This document shows, one piece after another, positions 6,505 to 15,265 of a stretch of DNA of 26,996 nt. This DNA comes from RGIG3994 sp045589735 (lineage in GTDB: Bacteria > Bacillota > Clostridia > Oscillospirales > CAG-272), in the NCBI GenBank assembly GCA_045589735.1, contig JAZNPQ010000040.1:1-26996 (forward strand). Reading direction: 5' to 3'. The position numbers and the translations under genes were made by a program. Numbering within the stretch: position 1 is the stretch's first letter; each line of letters opens with the position of its first letter. The notes under the pieces are model-generated. The model saw only the letters and a program-made list of their open reading frames with translations, had not been told where the DNA came from and did no database searches.

Positions 6505-6954
6505 ATGGCAGACAGATGCATTGATATGAAAATGGCATACGTTCATTCTATAGACGCAAAAAAACGTCTGTTCATTCCGGCTAAACACCGTGAAGCGCTT
6601 GGGCATAACTTCGTTATTTGCCGAAGCATAAGAGGAAATTGCCTTAAGGTGTATCCTCAAGAGGAGTGGCTGAAATTCACAGAAAAGATCGATCAGCTTC
6701 CCGGCGGTTCTTCCGAAAAGCTCAGACGTTACGTTTACGCAGGCTCGGTTGACTGTGAGCCTGATTCGCAGGGAAGAGTAGTTCTCAATGACGCGCTTGT
6801 AAAGCATGCACGTCTTGAGCGAGAAGCGGTTATCATCGGTCTCGGAAAATACTGTGAGATCTGGGAGCCTTCGCTGTACGAGCGCGAAGCAATCGGAGAC
6901 GACGTCATGGCTCAGGAAGAGGCTATAAGACTCGCGGAAGAATTCGGACTCTGA
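6505..6954 (+). CDS. mraZ: MraZ, transcriptional regulator of the division/cell-wall cluster
   Basis: MraZ is a nucleoid-associated, AbrB/SpoVT-fold, ring-forming DNA-binding protein that represses the dcw operon from its promoter. Each protein carries two family motifs, and both are seen: HSIDAKKRLFIPAKHRE (~13-29) and CEPDSQGRVVLNDAL (~79-93). The first has KK where most families have KG. The chosen ATG gives 149 residues, near the usual ~143, and follows AAAGGAG (6489-6496) by about 8 nt. The frame is open upstream to a GTG at 6388, but that extension has no good ribosome site and would overlap the operator boxes. The stop is 13 bp before rsmH. Confidence 0.93.
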   Translation: MADRCIDMKMAYVHSIDAKKRLFIPAKHREALGHNFVICRSIRGNCLKVYPQEEWLKFTEKIDQLPGGSSEKLRRYVYAGSVDCEPDSQGRVVLNDALVKHARLEREAVIIGLGKYCEIWEPSLYEREAIGDDVMAQEEAIRLAEEFGL

Positions 6955-6967
6955 TGATGCAGATAAT

Positions 6968-7918
6968 ATGACAGACAGTAATTTCATTTTTTCACATAGC
7001 CCGGTCATGCCGCGCGAATGTATAGAGGGACTTAACATTCGCACGGGAGGAGTATTTGTCGACGGTACGGCAGGGGGTGGCGGTCATTCCTTCTTGATCG
7101 CAAAAAGCCTTACCGATGAGGGTAAACTCGTTGCGATTGATCAAGATGAGACGGCAATTCGGGCGGCGGGCAGGCGGCTCGCGGAGTTTTCCGATAAGGT
7201 TATGCTTGCCCGCAACAATTTTTCGAACATAAAAGAGGTGTGCGCCTCTTTTGGAATAGACGCAATTGACGGTGTTCTAATGGACCTTGGAGTTTCGTCC
7301 TATCAGCTCGACACTCCCGAAAGAGGTTTTTCCTATATGGCAGACGCACCGCTCGATATGCGTATGAACACAGACGCACCGCTTACCGCGTATGACGTTG
7401 TAAACGAATATTCCGAAGCCGAGCTTCGACGTATACTCTTTGAGTACGGAGAGGAAAAATTTGCTCCGAGAATAGCGGCAAGGATAGTGCGGGAGCGGGA
7501 AGTGTCTCCTATAAAAACTACAGGCGAGCTTGTTTCGATAATAAAAGCTTCAATGCCCGAGGCGGCAAAGGCGGGTGGACATCACCCGGCAAAGCGAAGC
7601 TTCCAGGCAATACGTATAGAGGTCAACGCTGAGCTTGACGTTATCGAGCCCGCGATTCGCTCGGCGGTAAGCCTTTTGAAGCCGGGTGGGAGAATTGCGA
7701 TAATAACCTTCCATTCGCTTGAGGATAGAATAGTTAAGCAAACTTACGCTGATCTGGCGTCGGGCTGTGTGTGTCCGAGAGACCTGCCGATCTGCGTATG
7801 CGGAAGAAAACCACAGATAAAATTGGTCAATAAAAAGCCCATACTGCCGTCGGCAGCCGAGCTTGAGGAAAATCCGAGAGCCAGAAGCGCGAAGCTCAGG
7901 GTCGCGGAGAAAATTTAA
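6968..7918 (+). CDS. rsmH: 16S rRNA (cytosine1402-N4)-methyltransferase
   Basis: RsmH (MraW) uses S-adenosylmethionine to methylate N4 of C1402 in the 16S rRNA decoding centre. The 316 residues match the family length. Motifs in order: FSHSPVMPRECIEGL at the N-terminus, the SAM-binding FVDGTAGGGGHS (~29-40), DGVLMDLGVSSYQLD (~100-114) with ERGFSY, HHPAKRSFQAIRIEVN (~204-219) and RIAIITFHSLEDRIVK (~241-256), plus a Cys-rich C-terminal segment (CVCPRDLPICVCG). The start keeps the conserved HSPV stretch. The ribosome site is weak, so coupling to mraZ is likely. It is the standard second dcw gene. Confidence 0.96.
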   Translation: MTDSNFIFSHSPVMPRECIEGLNIRTGGVFVDGTAGGGGHSFLIAKSLTDEGKLVAIDQDETAIRAAGRRLAEFSDKVMLARNNFSNIKEVCASFGIDAIDGVLMDLGVSSYQLDTPERGFSYMADAPLDMRMNTDAPLTAYDVVNEYSEAELRRILFEYGEEKFAPRIAARIVREREVSPIKTTGELVSIIKASMPEAAKAGGHHPAKRSFQAIRIEVNAELDVIEPAIRSAVSLLKPGGRIAIITFHSLEDRIVKQTYADLASGCVCPRDLPICVCGRKPQIKLVNKKPILPSAAELEENPRARSAKLRVAEKI

Positions 7919-7938
7919 ATTTTGGAGGGACGTTTGAA

Positions 7939-8823
7939 ATGTCGGAATATAAGAGAAACGACAACGCATCAAATCACAGTGCAAGAGTTATGAATACAAA
8001 TATTTCGGCAGAAAACCGCAGAGGACGCGAAGTCCCTCAGCCCAACGCATATCTTATTGCGAAAATGAATGCAAAAAGCGGCGTGTCGGATAATTTCAGG
8101 CACGGCGAATACAACGGTCAGAAATATATGACGACCGGAGACTTTCTCAGATATTATAACAGAAATAGCGCGCCGGTATCTCCCGCAGTGCAGCAGAAGA
8201 GAGCCGCGGCTGTGACAAAGGAATTTAAAAGACCTGTTACGTCTTCCCGTCCGGCAAGTAATAATTATACGCCTGCTGCGGTCGAAAAAGAGGACGTACG
8301 TATAAGAACGGCAGAAAAGACCACTGTGACACGTGCGGTCAAAAAATATGACCCCAAGGCAGACACTATAGTGATGCCGGCGCACAAAAGCATGGGCAAG
8401 GTAAAGAGCCGTATCGCGAAAATGATGGCTAAATGGTTCCCACAGGAGAGCAAGAACGAAAAGACTGAAAGCGAAAAGAGAAGCTTTCCTGTAGCTGTTG
8501 TCGGACTTCTTATATCGCTGTCTGTAGCTATGACGGTCATAGTAAGTACGTCTGTATTAACAAGCAAATCCCAGGCAGAGATGAGTAATCTCAAGGACGA
8601 GATAGCCGCGCTTGAAGCGGAGGACGCATACCTTGAGGAAGAGCTTATAAAGCGTGACGACCTTGCGTATATTATCAAGTATGCAACCGAAGAGCTTGGA
8701 ATGATAAAAGAAAATTACGGTTCGTCGGTCTATCTTGAGCTCGGCGAGGGTGACAGTGCAAGCGGAGGCTCGGAAACCGCCGAGAACTTTACAGCTTTGC
8801 TTGCGGCTATGTTCAGCGAATGA
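7939..8823 (+). CDS. ftsL: FtsL/DivIC-like septal protein with a long cytoplasmic N-terminus
   Basis: The position between rsmH and the class B PBP, one membrane helix (~184-207), a heptad-like coiled coil (~210-240, NLKDEIAALEAEDAYLEEEL) and the ending DDLAYIIKYATEELGMIKENY identify an FtsL/DivIC-family protein. This family scaffolds FtsQ and activates the FtsW-PBP synthase at the septum. At 294 residues it is about 2.5 times the usual 90-120. The excess is a polar, basic, probably disordered cytoplasmic region of ~183 residues rich in Arg, Lys, Asn and Ser. GGAGGG precedes the ATG. Whether it acts as FtsL or DivIC cannot be decided by sequence, so the symbol rests on position. Confidence 0.8.
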   Translation: MSEYKRNDNASNHSARVMNTNISAENRRGREVPQPNAYLIAKMNAKSGVSDNFRHGEYNGQKYMTTGDFLRYYNRNSAPVSPAVQQKRAAAVTKEFKRPVTSSRPASNNYTPAAVEKEDVRIRTAEKTTVTRAVKKYDPKADTIVMPAHKSMGKVKSRIAKMMAKWFPQESKNEKTESEKRSFPVAVVGLLISLSVAMTVIVSTSVLTSKSQAEMSNLKDEIAALEAEDAYLEEELIKRDDLAYIIKYATEELGMIKENYGSSVYLELGEGDSASGGSETAENFTALLAAMFSE

Positions 8824-8831
8824 CATATTTG

Positions 8832-9003
8832 CCACTTTAAATAAATATATTTTTAGTGGTTGTACGGTTGTCGTTATTGAACTAAAAAATGCAATGAGGA
8901 ACGGTGATGAGCAAGTCAAAAATGAATTTCATTTTTGACACCTAACCGTTGTACGGCGGCCCATCCGTACAGCGTTCTTAGGGTCTTTCACCGTTCGTTT
9001 TTT
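8832..9003 (+). ncRNA. Structured RNA element with terminator-like end, upstream of the PBP gene
   Basis: Between ftsL and the PBP gene lies a compact multi-stem structure. CCACT/AGTGG (8832-8836/8855-8859) is the first short stem. GAACGGTGA (8899-8907) pairs perfectly with TCACCGTTC (8988-8996) and encloses two hairpins: an 11-bp stem at 8915-8939 with a 3-nt loop, and CGTTGTACGG/CCGTACAGCG at 8947-8974 with one G-U. A T6 tract follows the closing stem. GTTGTACGG is repeated (8859-8867, 8948-8956), and GAACG can also pair with CGTTC at 8973-8977, so alternative folds exist. It looks like an attenuator, a processed RNA, or an inserted structured repeat. No known riboswitch is recognised. Confidence 0.55.
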
Positions 9004-9038
9004 ATTTTGTGAAAAGCACTGCAGAGAAAGGAAATGAT

Positions 9039-11372
9039 ATGTTTAAGGGTAAAACAGTAAAAAGAACCACTTTGCTTGCAATGTTTTTGGTTGCTGCTGC
9101 GGCTTTTTTGCTCATACGTATTTTGATACTCCAGACCTTCGGATATGAAAAATATCAGTCGAAGGTCATAGAACAGAGTACGACAGAATCGGTCGTTACC
9201 GCAAAACGCGGAACGATATATGACCGAAACGGAAAGATACTCGCAGCAAACCGTACGGCGTACAGACTTTTTATATCCCCGTCGGGTATAGCCGAAGCGG
9301 AGAAAAACAACACCGACAAAGAAAATCCCAGAGTTGAAATAATAGCGTCGGGCATTGCCGAGATACTCGGTGACGGGAAATACTATGAAAAAGTAAAAAA
9401 AGAAGCCACGTATACAACAAAGCTTGACAGAACTATAGAGAAAAACATAATAGATGACAAAAAAATAGACGCGCTGAATAAATTTATCGCAGACAATGAG
9501 CTTTCAACAGAGGTGTATCTTGAAGCGGGAAGCATCAGATATTATCCCTACGGAACGCTTGCGTGTCACGTAATAGGCTTTTGCAGTGCGGACGGTGTGG
9601 GACTTTACGGCCTTGAATATCAGTATAACGATGTCCTGTCGGGTACTGACGGAAAGACTGTTACAGCGAGAGACGCATACGGAAACGAAATGAAATACGA
9701 CTATGAGAGCTACATAGCCGCCGTTGACGGATGCGACCTTTATACTACCATTGATGTTGATATACAGCTTGCGCTTGACGAGCAGTGTGAGCAGTCACTT
9801 ATAAATACGGGCTCGAGAAACGGTACGACGGGTATAGTTATGGACCCCAAAACCGGCGGAATACTTGCAATGTCAACGGCTCCCGCGTTTGATCTTAATT
9901 CACCCTGGACTTTGGTGGATTATTTTCAGAAGCAGCTCGATGAATATGCAGTCGAAAACAATATTGCCACAGACAGCGACGAATATACTAAGAAGCAGGC
10001 AGAGTTTCGCCAGGAAATGTGGGCAAACAAGGCGATAACCGAGGCGTTTATTCCCGGTTCTACTTTTAAAATAATAACTTCTGCCATCGCGCTTGAAAAC
10101 GACGTTGTGACCGACGTTTATACGACCGACGGACGTTGCTACTGTGACGGTAACGGTAAGCTCGGATATACTACAGTCGGAGGTGTTACGATACGTTGTC
10201 ACTCAAAGCACCACGCGCAAAACTTTGCAGAGGGTCTTATGAATTCCTGCAATGTAACCTTTATAAATATCGGTCTTGATATAGGCGCCGAAAGATTTTA
10301 TAACTCATTTAAGGCGTTCGGATATCTTGAGAAAACGGGAATAGACCTTCCGGGCGAGGGAACGAGCATAATGCATAAGCTCGAAAATCTCAGAATAGTT
10401 GAGCTTGCGACCTCGGCATTCGGTCAGAACTTTAAGATTACGGGGATACAGCATACTGCGGCGGTAAACGCTGTTGTAAACGGCGGTATGCTGCTTGAAC
10501 CGTTTGTTGTAGATAAAATAGTTGACACTAACGGAAACACGACCTACTCTCACGGAGTAGTTGAGGTTCGCCGTGTTGCGAGCGAGGAAACCTGTAAGCT
10601 TCTCCGTGTCGTGCTTGAAGAGTGCGTTTCGGGCGGATACGGCGGTAAGAACTGCTATGTTCCCGGGTACCGTGTAGCTGCAAAGACAGGTACGTCCGAA
10701 AAGGTCGGTGACGATAAGAGCCTCAGAATAGGCTCTGTTATGTCATTCGCTCCTGCGGAAAATCCCGTGGCAACAGCGTTTTTTATGTGTGACGAGCCCG
10801 ACCCCGAATACGGAAGCACATACGGAAGCACGGTTGCTGCGCCGTATATGCAGGGCCTTATGGAAGAAATGCTTCCCGTGCTTGCTGTCGAAGCGCAGTA
10901 TACCGAATCAGAACGTGACGAGATAGATATGAAGGTTCCTGATTTTGTCGGTTGGTCGGTGTCTGCCGTACAGAACAATATCGAGGAATGGTACGGAATC
11001 GATTACGAGATAATAGGCGACGGAGCTGTAATACGCTATCAGATGCCCGAAGCGGGAAGCAGTATGCGTGAAGCGGGCGCGAAGATATATCTTTACACCT
11101 CAAAGTCGTTTGCAAACGAAAATCAGGGAACAGTCCCGAGCGTCGTCGGTATGTCTGCCGAGGCGGCAATCAAAAATATGATAAACAGAGGCTTTAACGT
11201 AAACGTAGTCGGAGTCTCATACTATACGCATCCTTTGACCGCGACCGTAAAGTCACAATCTGTGACCGCGGGTACTATAATGGATAAAGGTACTATCATT
11301 ACTCTATATTTTGACGAGGATGATGCGGAAGTGGATGAGTTTGTGGATGACGCTACGGTAGCCGTAGGCTGA
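9039..11372 (+). CDS. Class B penicillin-binding protein with two PASTA domains (SpoVD/PBP2B type)
   Basis: This is a septal D,D-transpeptidase that cross-links peptidoglycan with an FtsW/SpoVE partner. The 777 residues contain a short cytoplasmic tail, one N-terminal membrane helix (~11-30), the class B dimerisation domain (from AKRGTIYDRNG, ~54), the transpeptidase domain with catalytic Ser in GSTFK (S341), SCN (S403) and KTGT (K549), then two PASTA domains (~628-690 and ~695-765). An insertion of about 30 charged residues precedes the SxxK motif. ATG at 9039 is preferred to the GTG at 9009 because AAAGGA lies 7-8 nt upstream. SpoVD usually has one PASTA domain and Bacillus PBP2B two, so vegetative or sporulation use is open. 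Confidence 0.93.
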   Translation: MFKGKTVKRTTLLAMFLVAAAAFLLIRILILQTFGYEKYQSKVIEQSTTESVVTAKRGTIYDRNGKILAANRTAYRLFISPSGIAEAEKNNTDKENPRVEIIASGIAEILGDGKYYEKVKKEATYTTKLDRTIEKNIIDDKKIDALNKFIADNELSTEVYLEAGSIRYYPYGTLACHVIGFCSADGVGLYGLEYQYNDVLSGTDGKTVTARDAYGNEMKYDYESYIAAVDGCDLYTTIDVDIQLALDEQCEQSLINTGSRNGTTGIVMDPKTGGILAMSTAPAFDLNSPWTLVDYFQKQLDEYAVENNIATDSDEYTKKQAEFRQEMWANKAITEAFIPGSTFKIITSAIALENDVVTDVYTTDGRCYCDGNGKLGYTTVGGVTIRCHSKHHAQNFAEGLMNSCNVTFINIGLDIGAERFYNSFKAFGYLEKTGIDLPGEGTSIMHKLENLRIVELATSAFGQNFKITGIQHTAAVNAVVNGGMLLEPFVVDKIVDTNGNTTYSHGVVEVRRVASEETCKLLRVVLEECVSGGYGGKNCYVPGYRVAAKTGTSEKVGDDKSLRIGSVMSFAPAENPVATAFFMCDEPDPEYGSTYGSTVAAPYMQGLMEEMLPVLAVEAQYTESERDEIDMKVPDFVGWSVSAVQNNIEEWYGIDYEIIGDGAVIRYQMPEAGSSMREAGAKIYLYTSKSFANENQGTVPSVVGMSAEAAIKNMINRGFNVNVVGVSYYTHPLTATVKSQSVTAGTIMDKGTIITLYFDEDDAEVDEFVDDATVAVG

Positions 11373-11418
11373 TATAAAGCTTCGGAGGTTTAAAGAAATT
11401 TATTCTTCCGGAGGGAAA

Positions 11419-12837
11419 ATGAAGCTGTGTGAGCTTTGTCTGGCGGCAGATATATACTGCCCCGACACTAAAGGAAACATCGAAATAACTCAGGTGACCT
11501 GTGACTCAAGGCGAGTCGTGGGGGGTGGGCTTTACGTCTGCCTTTGCGGAAATCACGAAAATGGCGAAAAATACTGTGAGGAAGCAATAAAGAACGGCGC
11601 GTCAGAAATAATACACACATCAAGTGAGTACGGCGAGCTGTATTCTGATGACACAAGACTTGCGCTTTCAAGGCTTTGCCGAAAAATGTACGGTGAAGGT
11701 ATTGAAAAGCTAAAGCTCGTTGCAGTCACGGGTACTAACGGAAAGACCACGGTGACGGAGCTTCTCAAAAATATTTTCACCGAAGCGGGATATAAATGTG
11801 GAACGGTCGGAACGCTCGGCATAAGAACTCCGAATGGCAGAGTTGGCAACGGAAATATGACCACACCCGACCCCGAAGAGCTGTATAAAGCCTTGTCGGA
11901 TATGGCGAGGCAGGGATGCGAATACGTATTTATAGAGGCTTCGTCTCATGCGCTTGCGCTAAAAAAGCTCGACGCTCTTGAATTTGAGCTTGGTATATTT
12001 ACAAATCTCACGCGTGACCACCTTGATTTTCATTTGACCGAGAAGGAATATTTCGAAGCGAAACGCCGTCTTGTCGGTCTTTCAAAAAGAATAATAACCA
12101 ATGCTGATACAAAACACGGAAGAGATTTTTGCGAAGGCGCGCTGACCTGTTCGCAAAACTCTGACGCCGATTTCACGGCGACAAACGTAAAATACGGTAT
12201 AGACGGCGTGAGCTACACTCTGAATCAAAGTATTGATATAGAGTGCCGTATCCCCGGAAGATTTACCGTAATGAACAGTCTTGAAGCCGCGGCGGCTGCG
12301 CTAACACTCGGAATAGCACCGACACACATACAAAAAGCGCTTTTAAATTCAACGAGCGTTCCGGGCAGACTTGAACGGGTTATACTTCCCGATGATGCAG
12401 ATATTTCAGTGTTTATAGATTACGCGCACACGCCCGATGCACTTGAAAATCTGCTTCTCAGCGTAAGGGATTTCGCAAAAGGAAGAAGGGTCGTGCTTGT
12501 ATTCGGTTGCGGCGGCGACAGAGACAGAGGAAAACGAAAGCTTATGGGAGCTGTGGCGACCAAGTACGCCGACTTCACTGTCGTAACGTCCGACAATTCA
12601 AGAAGTGAAGAGCCGCGCGATATTATAAGAGAGATACTTAAAGGAATTGACAAAGAAAAACGCTATACCGTAATTGAAGACCGTCTTGACGCGATACGGT
12701 ACGTAATGGAAGACTCCCGAAGCGGCGACGTTATAATACTTGCCGGTAAGGGTCACGAAAAATATGAAATAGACAAAAACGGAAAACACGTCTTTGATGA
12801 AGCAGAGGCTGTAAAAAATGCATGGAGGAAAAGATGA
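11419..12837 (+). CDS. murE: UDP-MurNAc-tripeptide synthetase, probably meso-DAP-adding
   Basis: MurE is a cytosolic ATP-dependent ligase that adds the third amino acid to UDP-MurNAc-L-Ala-D-Glu. The 472 residues show the Mur ligase P-loop GTNGKTT (105-111), EASSHAL, NLTRDHLDFH (~195-204), FIDYAHTPDALENLL, FGCGGDRDRGKR and the C-terminal AGKGHEKYE. The DAP-recognition site, DNPR in most meso-DAP enzymes, reads DNSR here (392-395): Arg is kept but Pro is Ser. Lysine enzymes usually have DNPA at this place, so DAP remains the better guess. GGAGGG precedes the ATG. The last codons overlap murF by 4 nt. Confidence 0.93.
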   Translation: MKLCELCLAADIYCPDTKGNIEITQVTCDSRRVVGGGLYVCLCGNHENGEKYCEEAIKNGASEIIHTSSEYGELYSDDTRLALSRLCRKMYGEGIEKLKLVAVTGTNGKTTVTELLKNIFTEAGYKCGTVGTLGIRTPNGRVGNGNMTTPDPEELYKALSDMARQGCEYVFIEASSHALALKKLDALEFELGIFTNLTRDHLDFHLTEKEYFEAKRRLVGLSKRIITNADTKHGRDFCEGALTCSQNSDADFTATNVKYGIDGVSYTLNQSIDIECRIPGRFTVMNSLEAAAAALTLGIAPTHIQKALLNSTSVPGRLERVILPDDADISVFIDYAHTPDALENLLLSVRDFAKGRRVVLVFGCGGDRDRGKRKLMGAVATKYADFTVVTSDNSRSEEPRDIIREILKGIDKEKRYTVIEDRLDAIRYVMEDSRSGDVIILAGKGHEKYEIDKNGKHVFDEAEAVKNAWRKR

Positions 12838-14231
12838 AGGTTAATATCGGAAGTCAAAAAGTTAATTTTACTACCCTTGCGACGATCTGCGGTGGAAAAT
12901 ATATAGGCTGTGACCATGAATTTGACTCAATGTGCACAGACTCGCGTGAAGCGACGTACGGCTCTGTTTTCTGCGCCATGAAGGGCGAAAGAGTTGACGG
13001 ACACGATTATATAGAGAAAGCCTATGACATGGGGTGCCGTTGTGTTATTGCCGAGCGAATACCGACAAATTTTACCCCTACGGATATGAATTTTGTTTTG
13101 GTGGATTACACGGTTCACGCGATGAACTCCTTCGCCGAGGATTATCTGCAAAAACGCAATCATAAAAAAATAGCGATAACGGGAAGCGTAGGAAAAACGA
13201 CCACCAAGGAATTTGTTTCGCTTGTGTTTGACGAATCCTCTGTTTATAAAACAAAAGGAAATTACAACAGTACTATAGGACTTCCTTTGTCTGTGCTTGA
13301 GATACCCAAGGAAGCATCTGTTGCTGTGCTAGAGATGGGTATGAGCGACATTGGAGAGATAGCGCTGATGTCGAAAACGGTTAAGCCCGACATTGCTATA
13401 ATAACGAACATAGGAAGCTCACATCTTGAAAGGCTCGGAACCCGAGAAAACATAAAAAAAGCGAAGCTTGAGATAGTTTCGGGCATGAAAGAAAACGGTA
13501 TTTTGCTCGTAAACGCAGACGATCCCATGCTTTCGGAACTTGATGTTAAGGTTTCGGTTATGTCTGTCGGTATTGACAATATAAGCTGTGATTTCAGAGC
13601 TGTCAATATAGAAGAGAGCGGAGAAAATACAAGCTTTTCTATACTTGCAAAAGGAAAACAGATAGACGGATTTACGATTCCTGTTCTTGGAAAGCATAAC
13701 GTGTATGCAGCGCTGTTTGCCTATGCGGCGGCAAGTCTGTCGGGCGAAAGCGATTCCGACATAAAGAAAAGACTTTGCAGGTTTGAAAAGCCGAAAATGA
13801 GACAGAATATATTTGATGTCGGCGGCATAACTATAATTGAGGACTGCTACAATGCAAGTCCCGAATCAATGAAAGCCGCGCTTGATGTTGAAGCGGGACT
13901 TTTAAAGCAAAGAGGGGTCGGACGCAGTGTGGCTCTTCTTGGAAATATGCTTGAGCTTGGAGAAAGCTCACGTGAGCTTCATCGGTCTGTGGGCGAATAT
14001 GCCGCAGAAAAGAAGCTCCAAAAGCTTGTGACATTCGGTGAGCTTGCATCGGAGATAGCGGATGCGTCGGGTATATCGGACGCTGTAAGACTCGAAGATA
14101 TAACCGCTCACGAAAAGGCGGCTGACGTACTTATGGGTATACTTCAAAAGGGCGATATACTGCTCGTTAAAGCAAGTCGCGGCGTTGCTGCCGAAAAAAT
14201 AATAGAAATACTTAAGGAAAGATTGAAATAA
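12834..14231 (+). CDS. murF: UDP-MurNAc-tripeptide D-alanyl-D-alanine ligase
   Basis: MurF adds D-Ala-D-Ala to complete the UDP-MurNAc pentapeptide. From the chosen start the protein has 465 residues. It shows the N-terminal substrate domain (CTDSREA, VFCAMKGERVDGHDYI), P-loop GSVGKTTTKE (~117-126), NYNSTIGLPLSVL (~143-155), NIGSSHLERLGT and EDCYNASPESMKAAL. ATG at 12834 is chosen over 12822 because GGAGG (12824-12828) lies between them, 5 nt before it, and because it forms the classic ATGA overlap with the murE stop, implying coupled translation. The next gene, mraY, follows after 1 nt. Confidence 0.95.
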   Translation: MKVNIGSQKVNFTTLATICGGKYIGCDHEFDSMCTDSREATYGSVFCAMKGERVDGHDYIEKAYDMGCRCVIAERIPTNFTPTDMNFVLVDYTVHAMNSFAEDYLQKRNHKKIAITGSVGKTTTKEFVSLVFDESSVYKTKGNYNSTIGLPLSVLEIPKEASVAVLEMGMSDIGEIALMSKTVKPDIAIITNIGSSHLERLGTRENIKKAKLEIVSGMKENGILLVNADDPMLSELDVKVSVMSVGIDNISCDFRAVNIEESGENTSFSILAKGKQIDGFTIPVLGKHNVYAALFAYAAASLSGESDSDIKKRLCRFEKPKMRQNIFDVGGITIIEDCYNASPESMKAALDVEAGLLKQRGVGRSVALLGNMLELGESSRELHRSVGEYAAEKKLQKLVTFGELASEIADASGISDAVRLEDITAHEKAADVLMGILQKGDILLVKASRGVAAEKIIEILKERLK

Positions 14232-14232
14232 T

Positions 14233-15234
14233 ATGCTTCTGACAGAATTTTTGATAGCCTTATGCTCGGTATTCGGATTTACCGTGCTTTTGCTTCACTA
14301 TATCATACCTGTTCTTAAAAGTAAAAAGCTCGGACAGAGCATAAAGGATATAGGTCCGCGCTGGCACAAATCCAAAGAGGGAACACCGGTCATGGGAGGT
14401 ATAGGATTTATTATGGCTATACTTGCCATAGTTTTGATAATTACCGTTGTCTCCTTTATAAGAGGTCGTGCGAAGGAGCTTATACCGCTTGCGTTAGCGC
14501 TCGGTCTTGCGGTCGCAAACGGAATGATCGGTTTCTTCGACGATTACTGTAAGCTGCTTAAAAAGCAGAATGAGGGTCTTAAGGCGTATCAGAAATATAT
14601 GCTTCAGCTTATCGTTGCGGCGGCATACCTTATCGTAATGAAGCTCACCGACAATCTTCCGATGGAGATGACTGTACCGTTTGTCGGTTATACCGTCGAA
14701 TTTGTCGGAGTGTATAAGATACTTTACTATGTAATTGCGTTGATACTTATAACGGGCGTTGTGAACAGTGTAAACCTTACCGACGGTATTGACGGACTTG
14801 CCGCAAGTGTTACGGCGGTAGTCGGTGCTTTCTTCGCCGTTATGGCATTTTACCTTGAATACCGCTCACTCAGCATTATGGCAGCGGTCATAATCGGCGG
14901 ATGCCTTGGCTTTTTAGTGTATAATTGGCATCCCGCAAGAATATTTATGGGGGATACAGGCTCTCTGTTTCTTGGCGGCGCAGTCTGCGGAATGGCGTTT
15001 ATGATGAAGCAACCGCTTATAATCGTTATAGCCGGATTTGTATATATCTGTGAGGCTCTCTCAGACATTATTCAGGTCGGAGTCTTTAAGCTCTCGGGAA
15101 GAAAAAAGAGAGTTTTCAAAATGGCGCCGATACACCACCACTTCGAAAAGTGCGGTTGGAGCGAGGTAACGATAGTAACGGTATTTTCTGCAGTTACGTT
15201 GCTTTGCTGTATCGCCGCTTGGTTCGCGTACTGA
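14233..15234 (+). CDS. mraY: Phospho-MurNAc-pentapeptide transferase (lipid I synthase)
   Basis: MraY is the integral membrane enzyme that transfers phospho-MurNAc-pentapeptide to undecaprenyl phosphate. The 333 residues carry about ten membrane helices and all family signatures: GTPVMGGIGF (~50-59), FFDDYCKLLKK with the catalytic Asp pair D103-D104, NSVNLTDGIDGLA, FMGDTGSLFLGG and MAPIHHHFE. It starts 1 nt after the murF stop. murD, which commonly follows mraY, is missing; ftsW comes next. Confidence 0.97.
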   Translation: MLLTEFLIALCSVFGFTVLLLHYIIPVLKSKKLGQSIKDIGPRWHKSKEGTPVMGGIGFIMAILAIVLIITVVSFIRGRAKELIPLALALGLAVANGMIGFFDDYCKLLKKQNEGLKAYQKYMLQLIVAAAYLIVMKLTDNLPMEMTVPFVGYTVEFVGVYKILYYVIALILITGVVNSVNLTDGIDGLAASVTAVVGAFFAVMAFYLEYRSLSIMAAVIIGGCLGFLVYNWHPARIFMGDTGSLFLGGAVCGMAFMMKQPLIIVIAGFVYICEALSDIIQVGVFKLSGRKKRVFKMAPIHHHFEKCGWSEVTIVTVFSAVTLLCCIAAWFAY

Positions 15235-15265
15235 TAAATAAAAAAACGGGAAGGAGACCGCAAAA

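Noticed and set aside
6286..7044. 252-codon frame on the minus strand opposite mraZ
   Set aside because: It is antisense to a certain gene, and its product has no family motif and an erratic composition.
9009..9038. GTG start at 9009 for the PBP
   Set aside because: No ribosome site before it; AAAGGA lies directly upstream of ATG at 9039.
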